From: Hippasteria phrygiana
Lineage: Eukaryota; Echinodermata; Asteroidea; Valvatida; Goniasteridae
Assembly (NCBI GenBank): GCA_037893225.1
Contig: JAZGUH010000358.1
Span: 744,001 to 808,000 of the forward strand
Direction of reading: 5' to 3'
DNA: 64,000 nt
Position 1 is the first letter of the stretch. Every line of letters begins with the position of its first letter. The notes under the pieces are model-generated. The model saw only the letters and a program-made list of their open reading frames with translations. It ran no database searches and was not told the origin of the DNA. The position numbers and the translations under genes were made by a program. This document shows, piece after piece, positions 24,001-36,937 of the stretch.

Positions 24001-24819
24001 AAATGTGCCCCTTTCCGGTCCTGAGAGAGCCAAAATAGCCTGGTTCCGATAGGTTAAACCACATCAAGATGCCTTCAACAGGCTTAAGTATTGCGTAATC
24101 AGGTGCCAAGCGTATTATTATTATCCGACCCATATCACTCATGAGTGCCTTCCCCCAGGGGGTTTGTTCAATCCCTTCCCCTCTAATGAATGCACTGGAG
24201 CTTCTCAGACAGGTTCCCCTCCCACCATGACAGGACCAATTCTGTCCGTCTCTCATCACATCTGCATTTATACTCACGTCAAACATTGACCCAGTTGGCA
24301 TTTTATCCCCTTCTCCTCAAAAAAAATAAAAAAAAAAAACCCGAAGGGAAACGCCCTGTTCGTTGAAATTAATGTTGGCAAGGGATGATGACGTAAGTCC
24401 ACGATCCAGCAAAATTAACATGGAAATGCAATTTGGATGTCGGACTACCTGCCTGGCCAATTACTGTTTAGTGGTTTGAGAAATACGACTGATGGGTCAA
24501 CGGGCGCGACACGCAGAATTACATGGGTTCTGACAGTCACAATTATCAACAATCAAATATTTTGTTTGTGTATTAAACACTGTCCCGATCTGATTTTCTT
24601 TTCCATGGGCAGAAGGAGGGGTGGAGCATCGAGTGGCAATACTAGCTTGTACTATGCCAGGGAGCTGGCTCGAGTGGTTACGTGACTTATTTGGTCTTGC
24701 ACCCAGTGCCGTCTGAGACTCAAACCAGAGTTAATACTAGATTCCGCACTTACTGCCGACAAATCTATGGTAAGTGATCAAGGAAAGAGATTCTGCACTA
24801 ACCCAGTGCGCAACAGAAT

Positions 24820-25437
24820 CCTTGTAAATAATTAGAACAGAGATTTTCTGTTTTTGCCCTTTCCCGACGTAATTTATGAAACACTGTATGCTCAGTGCTT
24901 TCCAAAGACTCGTTGGTTGTCACGTTCGCTCGCGCTTTCAAGTTTTATCATGGAGTTGTGTACATGTGCGGCGCGCGCATGGCATCATTCATTGTATGAC
25001 CGATGTATTGTGTGTTGTTTATAATACATGTAATAACCTGAACTATCAAGTTTGTAAGAATGCCACGAAAAGATTGATTAAAGCGACAAACATTCATGTA
25101 AATGTACATGCATCTGAGGAATTTTACAGAGCTTGTAGAGTTTCACAGGGCTCCACAGAATATTTCTAATAGAAGTAATAATGACTGGCCTCCGTGCCCT
25201 TTAAAAAAAATGCCATTGGCCTTGGTGCCCTTTGCTTTGGCCTTGGTGCCCTGCCAAATTTTTCATTATCGAAGGCAAAATGGCCGTGCCCTAGAAAATC
25301 TTAAATTTGAGGCCTGAAAGAGCCTGTTTGAAAAAATTCACAGGCTTACTCGGGTGGGATTCGAACCCACGACTTCCTGTTTACTAGTGCAGACGTCTTA
25401 ACCACTCGACCACCGAGCTTGCCGGGGTCATGATCAG
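24820..25437 (-). repeat. tRNA-derived SINE split by about 400 bp
   Basis: The tail half is at 24820-24908 (TAATTAGAACAGAGA, TTGCCCTTTCCCGACGTAA, CTCAGTGCTTTCC). The hairpin and tRNA head half is at 25316-25437 (AGCCTGTTTGAAAAAATTCA, GATTCGAACCCACGAC, GACGTCTTAACCACTCGAC). Between them is unrelated DNA with GGCCTTGGTGCCCT repeats. In the 23290 copy the two halves are contiguous. Confidence 0.6.
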
Positions 25438-26169
25438 CTGGCCGATTTGAATGCAATGCAGCAGCATTGAGATCTCACAATAAAAAGACTCGACCATGCG
25501 CAGGAACAGGTTGTTTCAATTCTGTGATGCCGAGGTACATGACTTGCAGTGGACACTGTCTTTTTGCCCAAAGTGCTTTGCCCTTTTGGGGACCTCTCCA
25601 GAGCATGATGTGTAGAAGCCTGCATGTGTGTATAGCTTTTACTTCCTTCAGGCTCATTTCCGACTCCTGCGTGGTCCTCCTTCACATTCTTAATGCTATA
25701 TCCCATGACTCTGTTTCCTTATTGGTTCAGCACATCTTTGGACGGAGGTCGAGTTAGACGTTGACATGCACGGGGATGTGCACGTCTAAGTGACCAGGAT
25801 TTGTTTTCTTCTTCTAACTCACGTTTTTGTTTATTTTGCTTTTTTTTGGGGGGGGGGGGTGTTGTGTTACATTGTTTGTTTGTTTTTTGTTTTTTTTGTG
25901 GTTTTTTGCATTATGTTGCATTGCATTGCGTTGGTGTTTTTTGGGGGGTTGGGGATTGTTTTGTTTTCGGGTGTTTTTTTTAGTGTGGGTGGGTATTAAA
26001 GAAATACATGGATGTGAACTTCTGGGCATTACAAAATAATTTGACAAAAATGGTTGGAGTACAGGGGAAAAAATGAATTATTGGCCTACAATACATCTTA
26101 GTACGGCTTATGACTGAATTTTCTTTTTTCTTTTCTTTTTCATATGCAAGTTCGCCCCAAACAAGGCTA
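25438..26169. other. G/T-rich and unclassified DNA
   Basis: 25810-26000 is a strongly strand-biased T/G tract containing a G-run; the overlapping frames there are low complexity. I see no gene. Confidence 0.4.
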
Positions 26170-27004
26170 AAACCCACTCGAGGTATGGAGTTATGAAGGA
26201 AAAAAAATCAAAGATACAAGAGATAGGAATTAATATTCCACTTGAGGCAGGAAAGATCGTAAGATGATGGGAAACATGCACCAGGCAAAGAATTCCATAG
26301 AGATACAGAACGAAGGAAAAAGCTATTGGCATAGCTTTTCGTTCTACATTTAGGTCACGGTACAGCTAGATTGGTGGGCACAGGCAGAAAGCCGAGTTTC
26401 ACGCTCAAACACCCTAATTGGAGGAACCAAGCTGGACAAGTCAGTGGAACATTTACCATGAAAATAGCTGTAGAACAGACTAAAGAGTAGCAGCAGATCT
26501 CCGGTGAGAGAGAGTGATTGTAAGGATGAGCCCAACTCTTCTCCAACCAAATTAACAATGCGCTTCTGTATTCTATCTAATAAAGATAAGTGACAAGCAG
26601 AAGCACCAGCCCAGATGTGGGAATGGTACTCCATAAGAGGACGTATAAATGATACAGTAGGTAGATACTTCTGAGCTCGATAAAGACAACCAACTCCATG
26701 GAAGCACTCTTTGCAATACCTGAGATATATGTCTCCCAGCCAAGGCTATGGGAGATGACAGGTCCAAGAAGACGTAGGTCATGTATACCTCAGGCAAGGT
26801 ACCCATATGAACTGAAGGAAATTAATTGTCTCTGGACCAGACACAGATTAACAGTTTAGTTTTCTTTGCATTGAAGGCAACCAGCCAGTCCTTCCCCCAA
26901 GTCAACACTCCAGACCATTGTTGAGTGAAGCTTCACTCACTTCGTTGCGAGAAGTGTTAGAAGAATTGGAAGAAACACGGCAGTGTAGAATCATCAGCAT
27001 ACAT
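26170..27004 (-). pseudogene. non-LTR retrotransposon (LINE) reverse transcriptase, decayed
   Basis: Reading the minus strand, MYADDSTL (26986-27004) is the catalytic YADD box of a non-LTR reverse transcriptase. Downstream in shifted frames come DWLVAFNAKKTKLLI (about 26850-26895), MEYHSHIWAG then LDRIQKRIVNLVG (26550-26634) and finally LWNSLPG (about 26281-26300). This is the normal order of the RT thumb and C-terminal region in CR1/Jockey-type LINEs. At least three frame changes and an in-frame stop break it, and the 5' part of the element is missing. Clade assignment needs an alignment. Confidence 0.7.
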
Positions 27005-27568
27005 GCTGAGCTGAGACAAGACATGATGAATTAATGAAATGATAATCAATTATGGGAAATAGTTTAAGGAAAAAGAAATGACATTTAATCTGAACCAGAA
27101 AATTGAATACGCTGGCAACAAGTCCACACACTAAATCCAAAAGGGACTTTTAGCTTTTCTTCTCGTACACATTAATACCAAAAAGAAGACTTCTGGGAGA
27201 CAGAGAGAGACAGTTGACATAACTTGCTTTTGTTCCTCACTTCACTACTGAAACACCTCCATGTTACAAAGCCCGTGGAATTTTGTCTCCCCCTACAAAA
27301 GACATGTAATTCTTACCTAAGATCAATCATGTTTTGCAATGTTTGGTCATGACAGTGTTAACTATGAAAAACCCCATTTGGATGCTACATAATGCTTCCC
27401 ATCATTTTCTTTTATCCTATACAGAAAGGGCACATGTATTTTTTTGAGTGGCTTTCTTCCTATACCTGGACTTTTTTGGTAAAACACAAAGATATTGGTT
27501 ATTGGATTTAATCAATATAGAATATATTCAACATCCTTACAACTTTTTTGGCAAATTAGTAGATTGTA

Positions 27569-28015
27569 GACTTTCAAGCAGGCCCAGGTGAAAAAGTAGA
27601 AGAGCAGGATGAAAATTTAAAAAGAAATAGGACAAAATAGAACTTTGGAGGACAAAATCAGGATAAAATTAGGACTTTTTGCAGGTTTTCAGTAGTTTTT
27701 AGTGATACTCACCCATGTCCACCACAAGCCTCATTTGGCATGTTCTGTACTCACAACACCTGTGCTCCATCCTCAACTAAGCTCTTTGAAATAAAGTTGC
27801 AGTACTCCTGCACCCAAGCTCTTCATTGTGTAATTTTCATGACAGTGTGTGACACTGTTATGAAAAATATTCAAGTAGATTTAATTTCACAGAATTGTGA
27901 GGAAAAACACAGGAAAAAAAAATTCAAGAAAAAAAGTAGGACCAAGGTACACAAAAATTAGGACAAGGTACACAAAAAATTAGGACAAATTACGAAAAGT
28001 AGAAATACTTAAATG
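27569..28015 (+). repeat. dispersed repeat of about 450 bp, copy 2
   Basis: Partner of 19648-20095, with the same order of blocks (CTTTCAAGCAGGCCCAGGTG to the AAAAAGTAGGA tail). It carries an extra 40-bp segment near 27750-27790. Confidence 0.6.
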
Positions 28016-29659
28016 CATAAGATTGTCATGGATTTTGTTCTGTAGGTATTCATGGAACTAAGGTAAAGAGATCACTCTAAGAAAAAAAATACACAAACAA
28101 AATCCATCCGTTGGATTGTTTCCCACCCCCCCCCCCCCCCTAATTTGTGTTGGCTGAATTGATGTCTAGAAATGCTTAAAAATGCTGGTATAATGAAGAA
28201 CAATCTCTTCTTCTGAAACTGTACAAATTAGTTATCCTGCTCTCTGCCAGCAAAGGTAGATAATTAGTGTTTAACTCTGAAGTGACCATTTAATCTTTTT
28301 GCTGGCCTCTCTTGTATCAAACGCTGCATGTTCCCATTGTCATTAAAAGCATCCTGCACCCTTGTATAATTCTTGTGAAAAAATATGTGAATAGTTGTCC
28401 TTGAATCACAGCTACCATAAACTACCACGGAATGCAAAGAAATCATTCCTGTACTGTACAGGTTGACCAAAAAGCTGTTTGACCATAACAATATTCTCTA
28501 ACATCCAGGCTCCAGAAAAGTTATTTTTAACCAGAGGTTTCTTTTTGAAGAGTTCAGTTCCAACTAGACACCATTCTCATCACAGGTGCAGCATGTATAT
28601 ATTATCTGAAGATACCTATTCCCTTATAAAGTTTATTTTTGAATAAAAAAAAATTCACTTCAAAAAAGTTACAGGCATGTCAGTTTTTCAAGACATCCGT
28701 GTACTGTTTCAAACTGCTGTAAAATACCCAAACTACTTTTCAGGTAGTTTGAAGATTCAAAGGCCCAGAAGATTTTGATAGCAATTCGTCATCAAGCAAT
28801 TCGTCATCATCTACGCTGTGTTTACCAAGAGTGTAGGATAAAGCCATCCCTACAGGGGCGGAGCCAGGTATTTTTTGCATGGGGGTTCAGGCCTGACACA
28901 CATTTCTTTTTTACCTATAACACCAAACAAAAGTACAGGTTAAAAGCTTTAATTTGATATATTGTGTGTTGTGGTATCTCGTTCTTAGCCCTTGATACAA
29001 ACTTTTAAAATTATCAGAGTCTTGACCCCTTGTTTTGAGAAAATGAAGCTCAAAGTTTGTGATCTGTGCACACTTTAATTAACCAGAGTTCAAAAATGAA
29101 ATCATCACCCAAAAATATTTCGTGAAGAGTTTCAGTTTAAAATCTTTGGGATATGACAGAATAGAGTATTTTTTTTCTGAAATACAGTATACAGTTGTTA
29201 AAAATCCCAAAATTGACTTTTCAGTGAAAAATTGTTGTTTCTGTTTGTAACCCAGGAAGCCATAATGCGACTCTATTCTCATTTTGTGCCATCAGGTCAC
29301 ATATAGTACGGTGTGCTTTCCTCGTGATCAGGCACGGTTCTACGGGGGGGATGGGGGGGGGGGGGGGGGGGGCTTTAGCCCCCCCAAACTTTTGTCTAGC
29401 CCCCCCCCCCAAAAAAAAAATGCAAAAAAAAAAATACTGGAAAATACTGGATCTGCATTTAAGTGAAAGAGCAGTAGCGAAAGTTAAATTTATTATTTTG
29501 TTTTTAGGAATTGACCGTGGTGACATGTGGCCTATTTCCGAGTAGTATAATGGGGTGTAAATGGTGCCACCATCGTCAAAAGAGGGTCCCTACCCCCGCT
29601 TGTGGGGACAACCTAACTCATAGAATTGCCACGTCTCCACAGACATACACACACAGTTG
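28016..29659. other. intergenic DNA with homopolymer runs
   Basis: C-run at 28124-28140; a G-run/C-run inverted pair at 29342-29410 around GCTTTAGCCCCCC, followed by A-runs. The segments beginning GGGGCGGAGCCAGGTATTTT (28856) and CAGGCACGGTTCTACG (29329) look like repeat ends. I see no gene. Confidence 0.4.
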
Positions 29660-29812
29660 TGTTTTCCTATACTACTGAAGACAATGCTTTGTGTTTCCTA
29701 TTGTTCCTTTAATATTACACAACGCCATAGACTAAGCATGTATCTTTAACAAAAGACCAACTCCCGAGGACAAGAAAGATTCCTTTGTATTTTCTTTCTC
29801 CAAATTATGTGG
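29660..29812 (+). mobile_element. GAGGACAATGC MITE, copy 3
   Basis: Contains GACAATGCTTTGTGTTTCC, TATTGTTCCTTTAATAT and CCGAGGACAAGAAAGATTCC, colinear with the copies at 15085 and 36938. The right terminus is truncated. Confidence 0.6.
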
Positions 29813-30207
29813 AGGGAGGCAAAACAAAAAACAAGAAAACCAAATGCCTTTGGCCTTCTTATGCTCTCCACTCTCTATACCTCTATACCACATCATGTAT
29901 GAAGACAGAAGTCATTAGGGCTAAGTTGTGGTATTGTATGGTTAATCTGTCCTTGCAGAACTAATCGCTGTTTTATAGTACAAAATGTGATTACGTAATA
30001 AGGAGGGGGGATGTTGAAGTTGAATTGGCTTTTAAACCTCTTCATGCCATCACTCTTTCTATGCAGTTCCTTAGTTTGCCAAACTATGGAATAAGATCTA
30101 CTCAAGTCATTGAATCCCTATTGTTGGATTTTGGGATTATTTCTGGACTGTTAGTTTGTCACAATACATGTATAGTCGCTCATAGAGCTGTTAATTTTTT
30201 ATTAACA

Positions 30208-30517
30208 TAGGGCGGTTAATTAGAAACTGGGTTTGACCAAATATTTGATACTCGCCGATCAAGTTTTCACGCGTCAGCTGCAACTGCATACCGCATCGGT
30301 AAAATGTTGCACCTGATTGACATGTTTGCTTGCGCAAGATCATTACGGGCACGTATAACGTTCTGATAACAAGGAACCAAACTCCAGCCTTTCTAAATAG
30401 CATCAAAGGCGTATCTCTACATGCATATACTTCAAATATTCGAACCAGCCAAAAAGTATTCAAACATTTGGTTGACGATCAAATATTTAAATATTCAATA
30501 TATTCGGGACAGCCCTA
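30208..30517. mobile_element. hAT-like MITE, deletion derivative of the 3507 element
   Basis: Left end TAGGGCGGTTAATTAG, right end TATATTCGGGACAGCCCTA. Colinear with both ends of 3507-4697 (CGATCAAGTTTT, GCGTCAGCTGCAACTGCAT, AACGTTCTGATAA, then ATATTCGAACC and TTGACGATCAAATATT) but lacks the coding middle. No matched 8-bp duplication. Confidence 0.65.
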
Positions 30518-30949
30518 GTCACTCATCATTAAATAATTTATTAATTTCAATTTTACATGCAAGAAAGGAATAATTTGTTGCTACACTGCTAGATTTTTAC
30601 AAATTTATATTGATGATTTCACCTGGTTCCCCAGATACAACGCCAAAACAATGGATAAGAAATTGAATTTTTATAATGTTGATTTATTGTTTTAAAAATG
30701 TAACAACAAATCATTCAGAAGGAGCAGAATTGCAGGTCAAACTTCATGGATCTGTCATTTTTTGTTTGTGGTGAAGATGTTAACTATGTGCAAATTTCCA
30801 AATTGATTCATCACTGTATACTGACTGTTACACAAGTGAGTAACGCAGGGAAAGTATATTTGTCAAATTCTGTGGGGAATAGATTTCAAATTTTGCAGCA
30901 ATCTACTCGTATTCTACTATCACAAAACTGGCAACATTATACTACGGGA

Positions 30950-31110
30950 TGTTCCCATTTATTTTCAATGCTCCATTTGGGAACATGGAGTTTGACATAT
31001 TTCTAGAGTGTTCCCCACAGACCGATTTGAATGAGCATGCATGCTCTGTGGCAAAGATTCCAGTAACATCATGGGAAGGCCTGATGTTCTCAATTGGAAC
31101 AGGCAAGATC
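30950..31110. other. short inverted repeat region
   Basis: GTTCCCATTTA at 30950 faces TTTGGGAAC near 30977-30985. The DNA may belong to a TTCCCA-type element end. No gene. Confidence 0.3.
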
Positions 31111-31826
31111 TATAGCCGTGCCTGCACTGGACTTTTTTTGGGAAGGTTTTACCGAGACGATGGTAAAATGAAAAATGGGTCAAATGTGACCACCGTCTGC
31201 ACTTGGACTTTCGACATGGGAATAAAATTTTACCAAGACCGTGGTAGAAGTAACCGAGCTGTCAGTATAATGACTCATGAGTGCACTTTGCGTGACCTTT
31301 CTGCATTGACCCGATTGACCCAAAGCGCATGCGCCTTTTCATTCTTTTTTGCCGATGTGTAGACGTTGACGTCCTTCATTATCATCTGGGAATGATGCAC
31401 TGATGAAACACCAATCAAACTTCCGACTTTATCAATAATAATATCTGCCATGATTGTGACCAAAAGAGGAACAATGCACTGGAATTTGGAAACTTGCCAC
31501 ATGCGCCGCACCGCGGTGAAACGATGCAAAGTGCATGTGTGGTGTCCCTGTGTAGCATGACCTCGCGCTCTTGCCAGTACGCTTTTCTGAGCCGCTTTTA
31601 CCGACTCGCACTGTCCGCACTGGACTTATCGTCTCGGGAAAAGTTACCTGGTCAGTTTTCCTGGGCAGCAGTTGCCCAGTAGAAGTAGCCGCTGGACTCG
31701 GGAAAAGTAACTGCAGAGAGGGAAACATTCCACTGATCAGGTTGTCCGCACTGGACTTAAAATGGGAAAAGTACCCATTGTCTCGGTAAGCTTTACAAAA
31801 AAAAGTCCAGTGCGGACTGGGCTTAA
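31111..31826. mobile_element. CACTGGACTT-type element flanked by TTAA
   Basis: Left TATA then GCCGTGCCTGCACTGGACTT. The right end reads GTCCAGTGCGGACTGGGC then TTAA at 31823-31826. The TIRs extend about 45 bp, including GGTTTTACCGAGAC against GTCTCGGTAAGCTT. The interior repeats CTGCACTTGGACTTTCG and CCGCACTGGACTTAT-like words in both orientations. It resembles the TTCCCATTGGACTT family at 47625 in architecture. Confidence 0.65.
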
Positions 31827-33984
31827 GTCTACAAAGCATTGAGTTTTTGTGATGCTCCCTAAATACTGATCACAAATATTGAACAATACAACAATACTTT
31901 AATTTGTATGTATTCCTAAGTCTGTCAAAATCTTAGACTGTGACACAAATTAACAAACTGCCGATACCATTTTCTGTATTTAAAAAAAGAAAACATTCAT
32001 GAGAATAAAATAAAGGTGAAATACGAAAGTATCATAAATGAAAAATTTCTAATTTTTCTAATGATGGATTAGGTACATGTATAAGGTCAAATGACTCTGC
32101 TGTCAATCACGAGTCATTCGCAACAATTCCTTTGTTTATGATGATAACATTAATTTTTTAACTCAACTAATATTCAAACGATTCTTTCAAAAGACAAACC
32201 CTGGCAGCAAAACATTTGCTGACAAAAAAAACCCAAGCTTTCAGTAATAAATCAACACGCCTGAATTTGTTTTCTTCTCACAAAAAAAGAAGCCAAAATA
32301 CTAATGTCAATATATTACATATTGACAACACACATTTACTGAGGCATAACAAAATGCACGCATCATAACGATGAATGTTTTGTTAGCATTTCCCATTATC
32401 CCGAATTCCCCCGTACATGCATAACACTACAGTCTTACCCGCAGCACTCATATCCTTCGATGTACACCGGCTATTCCTGACCCATTCAGCTAGTCTCATT
32501 GGCCCTGCTGAGATCCCCCCCTGCTAATGCAGCGGGTTGCTGAACCTTGTCAAGTGGAAAAAGATACAAAAGACTGGAAGCGACCCTTCCTTAACCAGGC
32601 ATTTGATTCAGGAGTCAGACTGGTTCAGTGTTCAGCATGTGCATGACATTCCGCTAGTATGTGACTGCTCTCTCTGCCTTACATTGAGGTCAGGGGTGAC
32701 AATAAACACGTAGCCACTGGGATCCTGCTCTCTGTACATGGTTACGTGCTCTCTCTACACGCACACCCTGCACACCTGTACGTGGTATGGTCAGACTCGT
32801 CCAACTACGGGTTGTGAAATCCCTTAAAAAACAGGAGATCACCGATTCGGTCTTATTTTCTCCACCTGTGTGTTCCAAGTCTAAACTTAAGTACACCACT
32901 GAACACTACCCTGGTGTACATGTACGTGTATGTCGCTGCCAGCATGTTTGTAGATTAGGTGGGAGGCTGGTCTATCTGTCGTCCTCGTTGAAATGGCAAT
33001 TTGCGGTTTTAGCAAAAACAAACATGTCTAAACCACTCATTCACAAGGGAATACAGAAATTGTCAATGGCACCACATTTAAAGAGACATTTCTTTTGAGA
33101 AAAGTCTTTTTAGAAACTTGTGCATTAAAATACTGGAATTCCTAAGTAATGCCTAATTAATTGTGACAGTCACAGATTACTTTAGAAAAAAAAACACTTT
33201 AAGTTAAAGGGTGCATTCAGACAAAAAGACACACCAGGAAACTTCACCCCAAAATAGTGACAAGAACAAAACTTTACGTGCAATTAAAAAAAAAGTTGTG
33301 AAACAAAATATAATTGTTCTAATTTAGAAGACTGCTGTGCAATGCAAAGGCAGAAATTTAAATATCCAGATCTTGAAAATTATTCCTTCTCCCATTAACA
33401 AATCAAAGGAAAAATCTGAATGATAAACACTTGTCCAAATTAAGGAGTTACCAAAAAATAATCTGGGTAAAAAACCTAAATTGAAAAGTTTCGGTCATAA
33501 TATTTATTGGTATTTCTTAGCAAAACACCAGTATTCAGGCAAAAACAGAGTAAGGGTCCCATTCAAAATGTCCAATGTTTTTTAAATTTCGGGGTTTTTT
33601 CCCCAAATTTTGTTGACCCACCCATAACCCACCCACCCAAATTTTCAATCTTAAAATATTGATTTTCCATTCAATAAAACAAAATTATAAAATGTCCAGT
33701 TCAGTGACAGCGTGATACAGCTGTGAGTCTCACACGCTTGAACATGTGCCCTGATGACTTCTAGTGTTTCATTACTTGATAGAATGTGGGGAATGATTGA
33801 TTGCAGTCATTGTAATTGGCAAGTCAAAAGTGGAGTTTTTTTTGTTTTTTTTCCCTTTATTTGTTTATTGTAAAGTGAATATTGATTTTCAATAATTTTC
33901 CTTGACCCACTCACCCACATTTTCAAAAGAAATAAAAATGTAAAATCATTTTAAAATTATTAAATGGCCACTAAAGTGAATGAC
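31827..33984. other. intergenic or unclassified DNA
   Basis: AT-rich in its second half. No gene, TIR or SINE recognised. Confidence 0.35.
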
Positions 33985-33988
33985 TTAA

Positions 33989-36244
33989 AGCCGGCCGCAC
34001 ACGAGAGCTATCTGCTGAGCAAAAAATCATTCGAGGCCGTTTGCTCAGCACGTAGCTCACCGTGTGCGGTCAATTTTGGGTGCGTTTTCTGCCTCGTGAG
34101 ATCATGTTTGATTTTGTTCGCCTTGCGAGGCGAAAAACTCACCGTGTGCGGGCAACCTGAGCTACGTGCTGAGCAAAAAAAATGAACTAGCCAATGAAAG
34201 CGTATATTCTGTTCACGTGGGACGTAATCATACATGCAGCCTTTATACGTATACATGTATTACGTGTTTGAGTCAATGGGATGAAACTTTTGGTTCAGGG
34301 CCTTGTTGGCCAACGGATTTTAATTTTTGGTTGAACTTTGTGTTCTTTTTCTAAAGAAAAGGATAATAAAAGTGCTTTTTAATTGAGAAAATAGCAAGGA
34401 AGAACCAGTATGTGCAGGCACAGTTCAGGGAATGATCAGTTGATTTTAGTTTTTTTTTCATTTCAAGAGATAGCCGCAGTGAGTCAGAACTCGTTTGAGG
34501 GGAAGGGGAAAGTGGGAGTTATTAACGGCATCATTCCTCTTTCTTTCCATTATTTTTTGATCTGCGGGAAAGGTTGGAGGACGAAGGATTCTGTTAAGCG
34601 AAGTATAATGATAGGTTAGTGACTGGTCTGCAATCTACGAATAAGCTGATGGGTATGCCTGCCATGTGGGCGTGTGACTGAGCCACCCTGATCGTAATTC
34701 CTTTCTATTTCTTCTTCTTCTTCTTCTTCTGTAAAATATGCCTCTAGGAAATCAGTTCTGGCCACTGTTTCTGCAAAATGGCAGTCAGTGGGTTAGGTTC
34801 GTAGCCTCGTCAATACATCCAAACGTCCACGGGCCAATCGTGTACGTCATTCCCAGAGAGCGGGAGTTTCAAAACTCGTCTCTGGTCTTGGCTACGCAAG
34901 GACTGGTTTCTGTATAAAAACAGTGGCTCTTTGTTTTCATTATATTTATTTTAACCGGTGATAATATGCTGCCCCATGCTTTTCTTTTCTTTTTGGAAGG
35001 GGAAGCAGAGCATATTTTCTCTGCTTTTTTTCGCAATTCATCAGTCACCATCTTTTCTGTTTTATATTATGTTTACTAACTTTACTTGCTATATGGCAGA
35101 AAAATCTTACATATTGCCGGTACTTCTTTTAATGATTGAAGTAAGGGGATTTTGAGTTATTTGTTTTTATTTTGGTCTTGAAATCCAATCCTTACTGATC
35201 ATTATTTTGTTCTTCCAGTAGTCCCAATAGGATTTGCACATTCTCCTCATCCAGATTTTTTTCTTGGTTGGATTGTGGAGATGTTTGAATCCCGGACCGA
35301 ACCAGGTCATCTTTATATGTTTTATGTCGTTTGTATGCCAAGATAGGTTGGCTCAAAAGAGCGAGCATCCTTGTCGCATTTTTCACTTTCTGTAGATGTT
35401 GCGAGACCAGACAGATCTTTCTTTGCCTTCCTTCGTTTGTCGTGTTTTTTTGCTTTATTGATTCCCTCGCTATGTTCAGGCAGACTCAATGTATTATACG
35501 CAGTCCGTATTTTGCTCTGTGATATCTGCCAGAGAGCGTACGTGGAATCTGTAGTTTGCGTAGCATGAGTGTGGCAACTTCTTATAGTGTGAGTCAAGAC
35601 CTTCGTCTTATCTTCCAACCTTTCCCGCAAATCAAAAAGTACTGGAAATAAAGAGGAATGACCCTGTTGATGCCGTTAACAACTCCCACTTCCCCCTCCC
35701 TCTCAAGTTCTGACTCACTGCAGCTATTTCTTGAAATGATAAAAAAAACTAAAATCAACAATCAACTGATCATTCCCTGAACTGTGCCTGCACATACGGG
35801 TTCTTCCTTGCTATTTTCTCAATTAAAAAGCACTTCATCCTTTTCTTTATAAAAAAACCCAAAGTTCAACCAAGAATTAAAATCTGTTGGCCAACAAGGC
35901 CCTAAACCAAAAGTTCCATCCCATTGTCTCAAACACGTAATACATGTACTATGTACATATGCATACGTATAAAGGCTGCATGTATGATTACGCCCCACAT
36001 GAACAGAGTATGCGCTTTAATTGGCTAGTTCATCTTTTTGCTCAGCACGTAGCTCAGGTTGCCCGCACACGGTGAGTTTTTTGCCTCGCGAGGCGAAAAA
36101 AAATCAAACATGACAGATATTTGCTTCACGGCCTCGCGAGGAAGAAAACACACAAAAATATTTACCGCACACAGTGAGCTACGTGCTGAGCAAATGGCCT
36201 CGAATGATTTTTTGCTCAGCAGATAGATCTCGTGTGCGGCGGGC
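33989..36244. mobile_element. 2.26-kb long-inverted-repeat element flanked by TTAA
   Basis: TTAA at 33985-33988 and 36245-36248 flank TIRs of roughly 590 bp each. The left arm runs AGCCGGCCGCACACGAG, TGCTGAGCAAAAAATCATTC, through GGCACAGTTCAGGGAATGAT to GCGGGAAAGGTTGGA near 34580. The right arm repeats this inverted from 35620 to 36244. The middle (34580-35620) contains a TTC microsatellite at 34707-34730 and a broken minus-strand frame. Segments of the same family recur at 50690-51442 and 54589-54660. TTAA with AG-starting ends suggests Kolobok or a related group (inference). Confidence 0.75.
35192..35630 (-). pseudogene. broken basic coding-like frame in the long-TIR element
   Basis: Two overlapping minus-strand frames (102 and 64 codons) look like one polypeptide interrupted by a frameshift near 35350. 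Upstream is a Lys/Arg-rich stretch (KAKKHDKRRKAKKDL). Downstream is LAYKRHKTYKDDLVRSG followed by an acidic, Leu-rich C-terminus ending EEQNNDQ. I recognise no family. Its position in the interior of a TIR element suggests a remnant of an element-encoded protein. Confidence 0.25.
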
Positions 36245-36387
36245 TTAAGATATCTCTGAGCAGGCACGGTTCATTCTATTCATCCTTCGGGAAGACAATG
36301 TGCAACTGAAATGCTACTCCGCTGTATAATCGGACCGATTGGTTTGTAAAAAAAAAGGCTACAAAATTGGTATAAATAATTGTCATG

Positions 36388-36404
36388 CATGCATGCATGC
36401 ATGA
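36388..36404. repeat. ATGC microsatellite
   Basis: Four to five CATG units. Confidence 0.8.
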
Positions 36405-36561
36405 CTTTTTATATTATTTTTTTGTCTGGCAACTTCTTTGAAGATCTGGCTGCTTGAAAAGAATGTTGCGATCTGACAATTTTGGTTGAAGCTGCTCAAG
36501 TCTTTCTAATGTTTTAGGCTAGTTGCAATATCTGCAGATGTCTGGGGTACATACATGATGA

Positions 36562-36828
36562 GGGTCATTCCATAAATTTGGGGTCCAAAAGTGTGACATT
36601 GTTTGGAGTCCCTGTTACACCTGGCCTGTGTAATTTCCCATCAAGTATCATTAAAATTGACTTCACACTATTATTTACTTGTTTGGCAGGTACTTTGCTT
36701 TTAATACACAATCACTCTTGGAGATATAGAAGGCATTAAAGAACGTGTCTGGAATTGCAAAATATTATGTCAATACAGGGACACAAAAAATGTCACACTT
36801 TTAGACCCCAAATTTATGGAATGACCCA
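36562..36828. mobile_element. GGGTCATTC MITE, copy 1
   Basis: TIRs GGGTCATTCCATAAATTTGG and the inverse CCAAATTTATGGAATGACCC, then TCCAAAAGTGTGACA against TGTCACACTTTTAGA. The interior has CCATCAAGTATCATTAAAAT. The second copy is at 45812-46057. A TA follows the right end, compatible with Tc1/mariner-type insertion. Confidence 0.75.
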
Positions 36829-36937
36829 TACATATATGCATCGCTATTCTGATGCGCTAAAAAGCATATCTCTAATTAAAGTTCATCAATAGGATGAAGA
36901 AAACTTCCACTAACACAAATGTACACAAAAATGTACA

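Noticed and set aside
25790..26047. Membrane-protein-like hydrophobic frames
   Set aside because: They come from a strand-biased T/G tract; the Phe/Gly/Val richness is low complexity.
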